Positions 46,213 to 57,922 of a stretch of 64,000 nt of DNA are shown one piece after another; the stretch's first letter is position 1, and each line of letters opens with the position of its first letter. A program made the position numbers and the translations under genes. The notes beneath the pieces were generated by a model, which had not been told where the DNA came from, searched no databases, and saw nothing but the letters and a program-made list of their open reading frames with translations. The DNA lies in contig CM060900.1 of NCBI GenBank assembly GCA_030762935.1, forward strand, positions 371,993,132 through 372,057,131, read 5' to 3'. This DNA comes from Hymenopus coronatus (taxonomy: Eukaryota; Arthropoda; Insecta; Mantodea; Hymenopodidae).

Positions 46213-46666
46213 ATGACAAACCGCAAGAGATAGACAAAAACTTACTTCACGAAAATGTAGAACTCATCAAAACACATAATTTACGTCGCATACGGTTTTT
46301 GTTTGTAGAATTGACCGTTCCGAGATATTCCTTATTATTCGTTTCAAATTTAAACTACCCAGTTTATCTCAAATGGGAAGTCAACTTTCGTGTCATCTGT
46401 TTTGTTTTACTGCTGGCTATGTAAAACAAAGCAAAATTCCAATTGTTCACATGACGACCAACTTCTAAAGGATTTGACTATCGCTTTGGCTTAGTGTATT
46501 TCCTTATTTCCCTCTGCTTAGAAGTAAGTAAGTGATAAGACAATAATTTCTGTTCATGTTTGTCTTGATTAGCATGATGTATGTAAAAGTATAATCTGCT
46601 GTAAGAGTCATTTTTTTCAGAACAAGTGCCAACACAGAGCCATTATTTGTCTAAACTGCAGAAACT

Positions 46667-46912
46667 ATGTGCAGGAACTTAACTAAACTTTTTGATGCGT
46701 TTAGCGCTATGCTAGAACACCTTCAAGAAATTGAGTCAGATACTTTAGCACTTGTGGCAGATTTAAAATGTGTTTTTCTATTAAAACGTATTCCACAAAA
46801 TATATTTTTTATCAACGTATTGTACACATCCTTCAAAACCAGGCAAGCGACATCTTTTATTGTCAAAAGAAAACAAAAGAAACTTCCACTTCATAGTCGA
46901 GTTATACGATGA
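46667..46912 (+). CDS. Unrecognised 81-codon frame, possibly a hAT transposase remnant (weak)
   Basis: The protein-like segment LFDAFSAMLEHLQEIESDT and FFINVLYTSF vaguely recall the helical insertion domain of hAT-type transposases. I base this on general character, not on catalytic residues. It starts just downstream of repeat R copy 8, after a T-rich stretch ending in CAG (46612-46620) that could equally be a splice acceptor. It may be chance. Confidence 0.15.
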   Translation: MCRNLTKLFDAFSAMLEHLQEIESDTLALVADLKCVFLLKRIPQNIFFINVLYTSFKTRQATSFIVKRKQKKLPLHSRVIR

Positions 46913-47725
46913 CTGAGAACAGATATTTTAAGAATCCTTATCTCATGTAGAAGTGTTTTCGGAGAGGAAGAATGTAGAACATAAGCTTGTCTATCTGAAG
47001 TACGGGGATTGGCTACATACACTGTATTTTTAATGATCATCATGGTGGGTAAATATCTTAATTGGATTTTGCGAAATATGTATGGTGACCAATTGACCCA
47101 CGCTTAAGGTAATGCATCTGTTAAATTAGGAAAATCCAAGGTATGAAAATATTTTATTGAAATCTATACCAGGTAATATACACATTAACAATTATATTTC
47201 TTCTATGTATCACAATTTTAACTTGCCTGGCTATTTAAATAATAATGTTTACTGTCTCAACATATTTTTCTAATAAAATTAAGCCGCGTGATGTATTTTT
47301 AAAAATACTCCCACAAGAATTCAGGTTTTACAGAAAGTGGGCTTACAAATAGATGCATCTTATCATATTTGTAATATCGGCCCTAATTCTTCTATAGAAG
47401 ATTTACTTTTTTTACTCTCCAAAACTCTTGAATTTTAAAAATTTAATAATTTATTTCTCAAAACTGTAGCATTATTTCAAAAAGCTTTACCATAACTTTA
47501 TTTATTTTACTTTTAATAAGAATGTCTGAACAAACTATTAAGAATTTATATTGTATGTAGCATTCTGAATATGCAAAAGTGTTGGAAACATTTTTGCGTG
47601 AAAACAAAGTTTGACTTGTGAGAACTTCTTAAATATGCACCTGATCATTTGTAGTTTCAGTTCATTGGAAGCTTAAGTACCCCAAATTAGGAAAACTATA
47701 CATATTTTTTTAAATCCTAGAATTT
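46913..47725. other. Interval with no recognised gene
   Basis: Very AT-rich; nothing recognised. It may contain unrecognisable 5' sequence of the transposase relic that follows. Confidence 0.4.
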
Positions 47726-48115
47726 GTGTTAGTTTATTATGAAAAAAGTAACCTTTTAATTTCAAAATTTTTGATCCAATTTCACAGATTCTTCTCTGAG
47801 GAAGCATGGTACGATTTACGTGGTTATATTCTGTCACAAATACTAGATATTGTAGCACAGAGGAATCAGATTTTACAAACGAGATTCCCTTTCATGACGC
47901 GCAAGTTGCTGTGTGTAATGCGCAGTAAATGCATACAGAATAACAGGACTTCTTTTTTATACACATCAAATTCAGAGAGATACACGAATGACTCGCAGCA
48001 TGTTTTCAACAGTTGATAGACGTTGAATGTCGGTCCGTAGTTTTCCAGCAAGACACTGCTAACGCGCATACAGCTGATGAGTCATTAAATGTAATTCAGC
48101 AAGTTTTATGATAGG
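47726..48115 (+). pseudogene. Relic of a Tc1/mariner-superfamily transposase gene
   Basis: Read in one frame to 48016, then with a one-base shift near 48000. First, RFFSEEAWYDLRGYILSQ carries the pattern around the first catalytic Asp of these transposases, with Glu-Glu at the usual Asp position. Next is NSERYTNDSQHVF. Last is VECRSVVFQQDTANAHTADE, with FQQD..A.AHT at the second catalytic Asp, then SLNVIQQVL and a stop. The segment between about 47870 and 47960 is badly decayed. No terminal repeats are identified. It differs from MLE-A and MLE-B, so it is a third lineage. Confidence 0.72.
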
Positions 48116-50258
48116 GTAGTTAGTAAGAGATTATGTCTCTGGTGATCCGGTGATTCACTGCATGCGATCTGCATTAATAGGTAAATTTGAAAAAGAAAGT
48201 GTAAGATGCTCTCGAGTGTTAATGAAAATCTCCTGAGAAGATGCCAGAAATGTCTGGATAGGAAGCAACATTCTAAACATCTCTTAGGACAACGTGTGCG
48301 TTTACTATTTGTGACTGTAACTGTGAGAATGCGATAGGACTGCGGGAATTTTATAACTGCTTCGACGGGGGTTCAAGCTGCGGTAGCCGGTACCAAACAT
48401 CCTAGTGGTGGCCACAATGTGAGGAAAAAAGCATCGTGTTATAGTAGAGAAAATATTGTATAAACCTTCAGTAACTACTGGAAACAATTTCTATAATTTA
48501 TAGCTAATATTGTGGGGTGGGATTGGAAAAAAAATGATATTTTGAAGAACAGTGGCACAAACTGCTATGACATCATTTCGGTTTAATACTTTGTTACAAG
48601 AATTCATTGGTTTTCAGAATTATAATCTTTTGATTGCTACTGAAGAATCAATTTAGTTTGTTTAACAATATTTTCAGGACATAAATCAGACATTGAACAA
48701 AATAATTAATTACCGCCAGATAATTATCCTCATTAGTATAATTTCTATTTATTTAATTCCAAGTGTTTATCAAGAAAGCCCAATAATCAATTTAAGTAGT
48801 AACTTTTAATTATTTGTTACTTCTCAGGAAGTTTCAATTTTCATAAATAATTTTAAGGATATATATTTTATTGGAAAATAAAACGTTTATGCAGAAAGAA
48901 CAAAAAATACAACTACTATATTCATACTCTGATATATTTTCAAATCTAATTTTAGTAATACATTAATTGAATTATCACCAATAAATTTCGTTGTTTTTGT
49001 ATTCCTTTTAGATTATTTTAAGTTTGTTAAAATTCTAATATTACACTTAATGGATAGCCAGGACAGAGTTCTTTTTTCCTCCTTTTTTATTTCTTAATTT
49101 TAAAGAACTTACTTGAAAATTGGCATTCTTAATACGAGCAGGCAAAGAAATGACTGCAAAATTTGAAAGCTCTACCTCAAATATGTTCCGGGATACTACA
49201 ATTACATACCTTTAATCAGAAAAAACAACACAAAAAACAAATTCAAAAACTCCGTGAGCATTTCATTTGTCAAAGAAGTATGATAGTGTATTTTCTGATT
49301 CTTCAATGCAGTGAAAATAATAATTTTATTTAAGTTAAAGTTAGTAGTTTGAAGGAATAAACTGTTGTTTTAATGAAGTTGCGGATATTAAACCTTTCCT
49401 TTTTCAGTATAAATTACTTTTTTTAAGCAAGTGAACAAATCAATTATAAAATGTGTATTTGCATCTTTGGATAGCACTCTTGAGACTATGTATGTAGATT
49501 TGTATACATTCACAGAAAAATTGACACATAAGGAATAAATTTCATGCGCAAAATGCAAAACTGAGAAAAAGGTCACATACAGTATGGTTAAAAGGTAGCG
49601 CAATTTTAATTTAAACTCGGTGTTGAGCTCTTAAAACTGGCGGATGGTGAAAAATGTGATATCATTTAATTGATTTTTTTCATTTCAACCAAAAACTCAG
49701 TTCTAGTGTCCCTTAAACTATTAATAATATGATACACTTTTATCATTCACAGGGTTTCTTAAGGGTGTGTATAGTATCAATTATATAGGGTGTATTGTTT
49801 AAGTTGAGACGGTATAACATCTCCAAAACTAACACTGTAGAAAGAAATGATTTGCATAAATGTTGCTTGATCTTATGGGGGAAAATAAATTCCATTAGTC
49901 CTGTTTTATTTTGAGGACGTTGTGACGGCTATATTAGGGTCAATTTAATTGGGAACCAACTTTCTTATGTTGTTATCCACTTCTCATTAAAAACTAAACA
50001 ACATTTGTAAAAATCACATTGCAATTCCTCTTACATCAAAGTACGAAAATTATGAATGCAATAAAATAGAATATTATTAACATTAAATGTTTTAATAGAT
50101 TAGAAATACAACCATATTCTGCAGATTATCCTGTTTAAAGAAAAAAATTATTCGTTGTAATAAATTTTAAGTTTTGTATACTTTTCACTTAAGTTGAACT
50201 AATTTAATTAAAGACCGTTATGTACGGAGAGCGTAATGACATATTGTGTAGTCTCAAA
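48116..50258. other. Interval with no recognised gene
   Basis: Extremely AT-rich. 49775-49822 (ATATAGGGTGTATTGTTTAAG and following) has the look of a Tc1/mariner terminal repeat, but I found no partner. No credible frame. Confidence 0.4.
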
Positions 50259-50558
50259 TTAAATGATCCAGCCTATGTAGCACAGCAAAACTACTAGAAA
50301 ACTGGTAACTCTTCGAGTGCATAAATAATACGTTTTCAGCTTGAGTTCAATCTGGAGTACTTGGTGTAAGAAATAGCTTTTTTTCTTGGCATCAAGATTT
50401 TCTTGTATATACGCAACTGTGAGAATCGCAGTAGTGAACAGAGAAGCGCATAGGGTGTATGCCACAGGCTTTTGCTGAAACTTGGATCCTAGGCAGATCA
50501 TGAAAACACCCAAACTACCTGCCGCGGTTCGTGAAATGACGGATCTTATTAGACACAT
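50259..50558 (-). CDS. Candidate exon or small membrane protein, unrecognised
   Basis: ATG-started minus-strand frame of 99 codons with two hydrophobic stretches (SLGVFMICLG and VAYTLCASLFTTAILTVAYI), a charged linker (QENLDAKKKS), and a third hydrophobic stretch at the C terminus (FLVVLLCYIGWII). Base composition is less AT-rich than its surroundings, which favours coding. GCAG|GTAGTT early in the frame is a strong donor-like site, so the first codons could alternatively be an exon end. I do not recognise the family. Confidence 0.3.
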   Translation of the reverse strand: MCLIRSVISRTAAGSLGVFMICLGSKFQQKPVAYTLCASLFTTAILTVAYIQENLDAKKKSYFLHQVLQIELKLKTYYLCTRRVTSFLVVLLCYIGWII

Positions 50559-51469
50559 AATATAACTCTAACCGAACGTCTAACATAAAGTAAACCAGAC
50601 AAAACTAAAACTAAAATAACATAATCTAACTTTTTGCTATCTGCCGGATTTTAGAGATCCCGTCAGGTGGTGTATCGAAGTTCCACCATGCCCCGACTTT
50701 TCATCGTCTGCCTAACATCTTCACGAAATGACAGATTTCAGCAAAAGCTTACGACATATTTACACCTGCTAGCAAGTTAACAACATACAAGTTGGTGATT
50801 AGTCTGTACAAAACTTTAGTTACACGTCTAAATAGCAGACATAGAAACTTGTGTTGTGTTATGTTATGAATGACGCATTAAAGGAAACACAAGCTGATGC
50901 AAAAACACTAATTTGTACGCAAGAAACTCAAAGTCATGCTGAATCAAAGTAATAAGCCAATTTGTCTATAAAGTTATCCAAACCTGCATTATATCAATGA
51001 GTGCTAAAGGTAAGCTTGCCTAAGAAGCATTATAAAACTGAATCACAGTGGGAACAAGTCATGTGAATTAACGCATCGGCTCTTGGTATTCAGGAGAAAA
51101 CTCTGATATAATCCATCCAATCAGATATTTCCGGTCTGAAGAGAGTTTAGCAGACTTCATGGAATGAAATTAAAGAAATTACAGCTTATTCGTATTAAAA
51201 GTCGCTCCTCTTAATCCGCAGAGAGTTTGAACCTGGCAGTTCCCGGAACTCTGCTGCCACAACCATCTCATTGTATTCATTTAATTGATTTTGCGTTTCC
51301 CCGCAAACTAATTAGCTCTGAGAAGCCCTTAATTTAATTTGCTGTAACTAAAGCCTCAAATATCTCTTAAATACTTCATAAATACTTATAGAAAATCACT
51401 AGACAGAACAATGAAACACTTAACAAATTCATCGCAATGCTTAGATGAAAAGGGCCTTACTGTTGCTAT
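50559..51469. other. Interval with no recognised gene
   Basis: No repeat or frame recognised. 51210-51260 has a short GC-richer stretch (GAGTTTGAACCTGGCAGTTCCC) that could be a decayed box B. Confidence 0.4.
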
Positions 51470-52290
51470 TTACTTTCTCTATGTATAGTGGGGGAGTATT
51501 GTGTTCCACCTAAAACTTTGATTTCGACATTTCAGTGAAAATATATGTTTTGACTTCTCCGAATCCCAAAGTGTTCTTTGAAAAAAGTAATTGTGTGTGT
51601 GTGTTCCTGTGTGTCTGTGAGCAGCATAACTCCAAAACGAAAATTCCGTTAAATACCAAAGTTGATATTTAAGTTCTGGTTCTTCCAAGCATTGACACGA
51701 ACTACCGCTTACGTAAAACATTTATGGCAAATGTTGATCTTCTCAAAAATGGCTCTAAAATAATGATTAAAATATCACGTGTTTAAGATATTTTCATGAC
51801 AAATGAAATGTATATGTTAAATTTTCTTGAAATGGCTTCTAAAGGTCTCTTCATTTTGAATGGCGTTGGCATAACTGGTAAACCGTAGCAGATAGACGTA
51901 AATTTACTGCACAAAATTAGTTCTCGCCAAAACACACAATTTATCTCGAATACAGTTTTTGTGGATGTAACCATTTCCGAATTATACTTTATTACTGGTT
52001 TTAATGTTACTATACTTATACTTTTCTCAAATAGGAAGTCACTAATTACTTTTTCTGCTGCTCAAGCAAAGAAATCGGAATTTCAATACCATCACACTAG
52101 CGACCATATTTAAAAGATTTGACTAACGCTTTAGCCCAATATAATTCATCTTATTTTTCTTGAACATAAAAGGAAATATGTGATAAGACCATTTCTGTTA
52201 ATGTTTATTTTGATTAGCATGGATTAGATAGAAGTAAGAATAATTAACTCCAGAATAGGTAGGGAAAGTAATGTGAATTGGACACAACCG
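51470..52290 (-). repeat. Repeat R copy 9, complete, reverse
   Basis: Starts TTACTTTCTCTATGTATAGTG (complement of the 3' end) and ends GTAGGGAAAGTAATGTGAATTGG (complement of the left end). It keeps all usual internal blocks; the A-run outside the left end is not obvious here. About 820 bp. Confidence 0.83.
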
Positions 52291-52679
52291 ATTTCTCCTA
52301 AAAGTATCTGAGGTAAAAGAAAATAACGCAATGGTTATTTTGGAAGGGTTTCCAGAACGGATAAACCATATCCAGCTAAAATGTTGCGCCAACTTTGCAA
52401 TTACGCGGTATAGTAACAGCACTAAAAGTAGCGCTCTGGTAGGAGGGACTCCGTTGCGTTATAAGTTAAACAGTCAAGTGTGTTAGTGATGCGAGACATT
52501 AAAAATATCCTCATGCTTTCAGGTTCAACTGGAGAGCTCGCAAATACACATACATGCACATGCCTACACTGTATTATATGAGGGGATAAACAATAGAGGT
52601 ATACTTTGAACGGAGCGAAGAATCACGAGCTACTGCGAGAGAACTCAAATCAGGAATAAACAGCTGATCAAAAGGTGAG
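52291..52679. other. Interval with no recognised gene
   Basis: Nothing recognised. Confidence 0.45.
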
Positions 52680-53130
52680 ACTCCATGGTAGCACGTGAGA
52701 CAAGCATTCGGGTGATCCCGAGTCCAATTCCTGTCACCAATCATTCTGACCTTGATATTTCGTTGTTTTCCCTGGTCGATAGATGAATGGTGTGGTCGTT
52801 TCTCGTCTACCTCGATATCCTTTCCCTCATTTCCCTTTCATTGAGTATCCTTCTCATTATTCAGATGTGCATTCCAAGTTTCAGGGCGTGTGACGTTACC
52901 GGACAGATGCTTGCACCATGGAAAGGTATCCCCGGGATACAAGAGGGCTACTTCTTTGGACGGACCGCCATTTGGCAGCACTGCACTGGGATGAGTCTTC
53001 GAACCAGGAACTATTAAGGACACCTGCATGTCTCTACATGCTGTCTACCCAGCACCTGTAGCCTCTTGAGCTTCCCTCATTTTATTCCTTCCTCCTGGTA
53101 GGGTGGTAGCGGCATTAGATCTCTAGTAGG
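52680..53130 (+). mobile_element. Possible SINE related to SINE-C
   Basis: A tRNA-like start (CCATGGTAGCACGTGAGACA box A, GAGTCCAATTCC box B) leads into a GC-richer body. Its later part (CCCTCATTTTATTCCTTCCTCC...GGTAGCGGCATTAGATCTC) resembles 21300-21360. It is similar in length and style to SINE-C, but similarity is partial. Confidence 0.45.
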
Positions 53131-53297
53131 TTGCTATTCACGAAGTGTTTCCCTCTTAATAGTAGATGAAATATAATTATTTTGCTCTTCTGCTATGCGA
53201 TACTAATAAACACTTTTAGACTTAACTGACTGCTATTTTGTAACTTGGCATTTTTTAAATGAAAAGTTTGAAAATGTTACTGAAATATAGCTACTAA

Positions 53298-53546
53298 GGG
53301 CCGCGCCATGACCGAGTGGTTAGACCACTTGCCTCTCACCTAGGCGGCACGGGTTCCATCCCAAGCAACCGCATGTGAGATTTGTGGTGGACAAAGTGGC
53401 GCAGGGGCGGGTTTTCTCCAGCTTCTCCGATTTCCCGCAATCGCGTTCCACCGATGCTACATCTTCGTTCTATACATCCCCAGTATCATCGCCTGCGGTG
53501 TCATATGTAGTAAAAGAGGGCGTTAAACACTATAAAAAAATAAAAT
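53298..53546 (+). mobile_element. SINE1, full length
   Basis: GGGCCGCGCCATGACCGAGT head, box B slightly altered (GGGTTCCATCCC), standard body and tail AGAGGGCGTTAAACACTAT then an A-rich tail. A diverged duplication may be ATAGCTACT before and ATAGTTGCTAC after. It sits 20 bp before foldback element 2. Confidence 0.88.
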
Positions 53547-53566
53547 AGTTGCTACCTCTAACAGTT

Positions 53567-55569
53567 GGCCCAACACCGTCGTATTTCACGTGTGCGATGA
53601 CAATTGAAGAACGCAACGGGGCAATTTCAAGCTAGTACCGATCAATGGCGAAAAGCGTGAATGACCTTCGTTGCACAGCTTTTGGACATCAGCGAAAATG
53701 GTGAGGGAATCGCGTTCATCTAGAGGCAGCTCTCACACTTGTACTAGAGTCCGCAATGATATACTAGAACAGTGTAAACAGACCGAATACGTAGTTAACT
53801 GTTTTTCACTTCAGTTTTAAGAGAAAGGATTCACCTATCAGTATGCGCCAATAGCCAGTTTTGTAAGTGCGTATGCGCTGTTCTTATTTAACATTAGAGA
53901 CCATGCCCACTCCATTACACTGTAGTTACACTCTGTGTGCACCGAACCTCAATCCATACATTCCCTGACCCCGAACCGGGTTCTAGTTATTATCATTACT
54001 ATTATTACGTTTGTTGGAATAAAGTGTGGTGATTTACTGTATTATTATCATTAGTATTATTATGGTAGCAACATATAAATAAATAAAACACAACACGAAA
54101 ATATTGTAATGCAAAATACGTAAACACTGAAATGCGTAGTGTTTCACTGTATTATCAACATTAATATTGTTACGGTGAACAGAATAAATAAAAACATGAC
54201 AATATCCCAGCGAAAATACGCAAATACACTAGAACATGTAGTGTTTCACAGTATATGCTTAGCAGAATAAATCAAAGTGTGAATACATCCTAACAAAACA
54301 TATCAAAACATGAGAGAACATAGCGTTTTCCTGATTTGTTATTTAATATCTTTAATAATATACGCCTGACAGAATACATCAAAACAAGAATACTTTGTAA
54401 TGAAAAGCGTACAAACACGAGAGCACACAGCGTTTTACTGTATTATTATCATTAATATCATTGCATAGTACACACTTAGCAGAGTAAATCAACACATGAA
54501 GACATCGTAAGGAAAATACGCAAACACGAGAGCACGTAGTGTTTTGCTGTATTATTGTCATCACTAAAGTTATTAATGCTAGAAGAGTGAATCAACACAT
54601 GAAGACATCGTAAGGAAAATACGCAAATACGAGAGCACGTAGTGTTTTGCTGTATTATTGTCATCACTAAAGTTATTAATGCTAGCAGAGTGAATCAACA
54701 CATGAAGACATCGTAAGGAAAATACGCAAACACGAGAGCACGTAGTGTTTTGCTGTATTATTGTCATCACTAAAGCTATTAATGCTAGCAGAGTGAATCA
54801 ACACATGAAGACATCGTAAGGAAAATACGCAAACACGAGAGCACGTAGTGTTTTGCTGTATTATTGTCATCACTAAAGTTATTAATGCTAGCAGAGTGAA
54901 TCAACACATGAAGACATCGTAAGGAAAATACGCAAACACGAGAGCACGTAGTGTTTTGCTGTATTATTGTCATCACTAAAGTTATTAATGCTAGCAGAGT
55001 GAATTAACACATGAAGACATCGTAAGGAAAATACGCAAATACGAGAGCACGTAGTGTTTTGCTGTATTATTGTCATCACTAAAGTTATTAATGCTAGCAG
55101 AGTGAATCAAAACATGTAAATATCTTAACGAAAAATATGCAAACACGAGCACGCAGTAAAGTGACATTTTACTTGCTTTCGTGTATGCATCATTTTCATA
55201 TTTTGATTTATTCTGCGACTGTATACTAATCTTAATGATAATAAAGTGAAGAACTACGTGCAAACATTTTCCCAGATTTTTCATTACGACGCCTTCATGT
55301 TTTAGTTTTACTCTGCAACGTATAGTAGTTAAGTAGTCAAGTAATAGAGTAGTAAAGTAGTTAAGTAGTACTAAAGTATTTAAGCAGTAGTGGTAGTAAA
55401 GTAGTAGTAGTGGTGGTGGTGCTGCTGCTGATATGTAAGAGGTGTGCAACGAAGATTGACAACACCGCCATTGACTGGTGTTTGCTTCGAATTTTTCCGT
55501 TGGCTTCTGCAAATGTTTCATCGCACAAAGGATTATCTGTGCACACAATATGCCGCGTTATTTGGGCTA
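53567..55569 (+). mobile_element. Foldback-like element 2 with 103-bp satellite core
   Basis: The left arm begins GGCCCAACACCGTCGTATTTCACG, like element 1 (GGCCTATCATCGCCGTATTTCACG). The right arm is inverted and more diverged. Matching blocks, read in the left sense, include GTGCGATGA, CAACGG, TCAATGGCG, CTTCGTTGCACA and CAT(A)TCAGC between 53590-53700 and 55569-55425. Inside are sequence shared with copy 3 (CCTATCAGTATGCGCCAATAG), a block shared with the TIR element at 62503, diverged satellite units (54000-54477), near-identical units (54478-55140), and a TAGTAG/TGGTGG simple repeat (55320-55425). No transposase. Confidence 0.8.
54478..55140. repeat. 103-bp satellite array
   Basis: Unit boundaries at 54478, 54581, 54684, 54787, 54890, 54993 and 55096 are exactly 103 bp apart. 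Neighbouring units differ at only one to a few positions; the last is cut short. Conserved parts are CATGAAGACATCGTAAGG, AAATACGCAAA and GTAGTGTTTTGCTGTATTATTG. Older, less regular units continue upstream to about 54090. A 63-codon frame repeats on the minus strand once per unit because of the array and is not a gene. Confidence 0.96.
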
Positions 55570-56979
55570 CCTGGTATACAGAATGAAGGACCTACCTATG
55601 CAGAGACGCTTCAACTAATATTCCTACATTTCATTGCCTCATGAGAATACCATTAACCTAGAGTCGGGTTTTAGATTATGTTTTACCTTTTATACCTCGT
55701 CAATTACTACATTAATAAATATCAGGTTATGCTATGATACGAAAGCATTATTCTTTGTGCACGTTGTCAGGGATTTTCAAAAATAAGCAGAAAATTACAG
55801 TAATTTATTAATTTTATAAACGCATTACTCCCTGCCAAAAGAGAAGATTTTCAAGAAGCAGCTATTTGGGAGATAATGGATCAACAAGTGCTCGTATAAT
55901 AAGCATATCAATTAGTTACTGGAAGCTGCCTTTTCTTCTCAGTTTATCGATTTATACGGAGAAAAGGGGGTGGAATAAATGAGCTGGAAGAAACTGAAAA
56001 CCTCGGAGAAAGAAAACCAAAGGCCAGTCTTTCATTAATTAGTTTTCTTGAACAAACAGAACAAAAAGGGTCGGATACAATACAAATTCAGATTTATGCT
56101 TGGAGGAAATATTTTAAAGGCACGAAAGTTAGTAATTGCGAGTTCCTCTGAGACTTTAAAGTTTGGATTCCAGTGGGGTTACATTGAGAAAAGGAATTCA
56201 TGAAAACAGGCTCGCTTTGAAAGTAATAGCAGTATTTAAAATGCAGTAAGCATATTCCTATGAAAATGGAACTGAAGTTTATTGTTGCAAAGGACGTCCA
56301 GCACTTTCATCTGTGAGAATAAATATATGATTTACCCTTATCATTACCATAACACTATTTCAGGAAAGTCGCAGGTTATTCTGCCTGTGTTGCGTTGGTA
56401 TGTTAAATCTATAAGGTGCCGTAAACTCTACTACGATAAATTAGCCTAGTTCAGTTGACCTAAAAGTATATCCCTCATTTTTCTATTTTCCTCGATTTCC
56501 GCATGCAGCTAATTGCGCTATCTATAACGTGGTCTCAGGACAGGATACGTTGATCACTGTTATACATTATGACCTGTGAATATGACCTGTTTATACATTT
56601 CTGAGTTTGGCATCCAATTCATCAGACAGGTGATACCCAATTGTGAATGGATCTGTGAAATCAATATTCATATAAGCCCAAGTCCCGTAGATCATATATA
56701 TGGATTATAAGAGAGGGTATCATCTCACTCTGGAGGTACAGCCATGACCCGTTTGGTGAGAACAATACTTATTTTTTGTGAAATAATTTGACATGCAACA
56801 TCCAAACGTTGAAGCTCATATAATTTGCTTCTCCTGTGATTAAATCAGAACCATGTCTGATTTTTCAAGTTATATTAAAATTCAATGATATCCTCAAACG
56901 TTTATGCCAATTTATACCATCAATACACTAATAATGAATATTTGTCAACGTTTTTCATTTCAGCTCTTGTTGTTCTTCT
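55570..56979. other. Interval with no recognised gene
   Basis: No repeat or credible frame recognised. Confidence 0.45.
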
Positions 56980-57922
56980 AAAAACCTGATGTGTTCCATT
57001 CACATAACTTTCTTTACATCTCTGCAACAAATTATTGTTAATAAGCGTATTCTTCTATCTACTTCATGCTGATTAAGATAAACATTAGCAGAAACGAACT
57101 TATTACTTAGTTCCACAAAAGTAGAAGTTAAATAAAAGAATACACTAGGCTAAACCGATAGGCAAATGCTCTAAAATGTGTATAATTTAAATCGTGTGTT
57201 CTAATGAGCTCTCACCTAGACGGCCCAGGTGACGGCATGCGAGATTTGTGGTGGTCAAAGCGGCGCTGGGGCGGGTTTTTTCCGGGTTCACCGGTTTCCC
57301 CCGCTATCGCATTCCACTGTTGCTCCATCTTCATTCATGTATCATCAGTTGTCACCACCTGCGGTGCCATAAGTAGTTAAAACGGGCGTTAAACACTACA
57401 AAAAAAATAAAAAATAATGAGCTCTGCATTTTCTGTGCAGTAAGTTTTTGTTTATCTCTTATGGTTTACCAGGTATGCAAAATTCCACAAAATTCATCCA
57501 GAATAAAAATGTCTTCAGAGGCTATTTCCAGAAAGTTGGAGATATACATTTTATTTTTCATGTAAATATCTTCAATATACGATATTTTAATCAAAATTGT
57601 TAGAGACATTTTTGTGAAAATCAAAATTTCGAAAAATGTTCCAGGTAAAGGGTAGTTGGTTTTGGGGGATTCTCATAAAAAATCTTCTTGTTGCATCCTT
57701 AGAAGATACTTAACTTAAATACTAAGTTTGATAATTAAAGGACTTTTCATTTTTGTGCTATGATGCCCACAGACATGCACACCCAGACACAAAGGGCATT
57801 TTTCTAAAAATGTTTTTTTTGGATTCAGGGGGTCTTAAAACACACATTTCCGGTGAAATATCGGTACCGAATTTTACGGTGCAACAAAACACCTTCTCTA
57901 TACACTATACGTGTAGAGAAAG
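56980..57922 (+). repeat. Repeat R copy 10, interrupted by a truncated SINE1
   Basis: Left end AAAACCTGATGTGTTCCATTC; SINE1 inserted at 57213; resumes at GCATTTTCTGTGCAG and runs through all usual blocks to the end palindrome CTTCTCTATACACTA...GTAGAGAAAG. Part of the left half (the AATTGAGGTTCGG region) is missing compared with copy 7. Confidence 0.85.
57202..57425 (+). mobile_element. 5'-truncated SINE1 with perfect 11-bp duplication
   Basis: TAATGAGCTCT at 57202-57212 and 57415-57425 flanks a SINE1 that starts at CACCTAGACGGCCC, so box A is missing. There is also a small deletion at box B. The tail GGGCGTTAAACACTAC-A8 is intact. Because the duplication is repeat R sequence, this insertion is younger than the repeat. 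Confidence 0.93.

Larger units (their letters stand above)
44117..46612 (-). repeat. Repeat R copy 8, split by foldback element 1
   Basis: Reverse copy. 44117-44439 carries the 3' half (CTCTAGCACGTATGTACAATG, CAACTCAAAAACGAAAAG, GAATAGCCCCTGAAGACCTC). 46213-46612 continues with AACCGCAAGAGATAGAC, ACATAATTTACGTCGC, ATTCCTTATTATTCG and TTGATTAGCATGATG. The two halves line up with the intact copies on either side of the foldback insertion. Confidence 0.82.

Noticed and set aside
44117..46612. Long region between repeat R halves taken as one large transposon carrying the minisatellite
   Set aside because: The two outer parts align with intact repeat R copies, so the foldback element is an insertion, not an integral part of repeat R.
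54478..55140. Regularly spaced direct repeats that might suggest a CRISPR array
   Set aside because: The whole 103-bp unit is repeated, with no unique spacers, in eukaryotic DNA inside a foldback element. It is a satellite array. The repeated 63-codon minus-strand frames are shadows of the unit.
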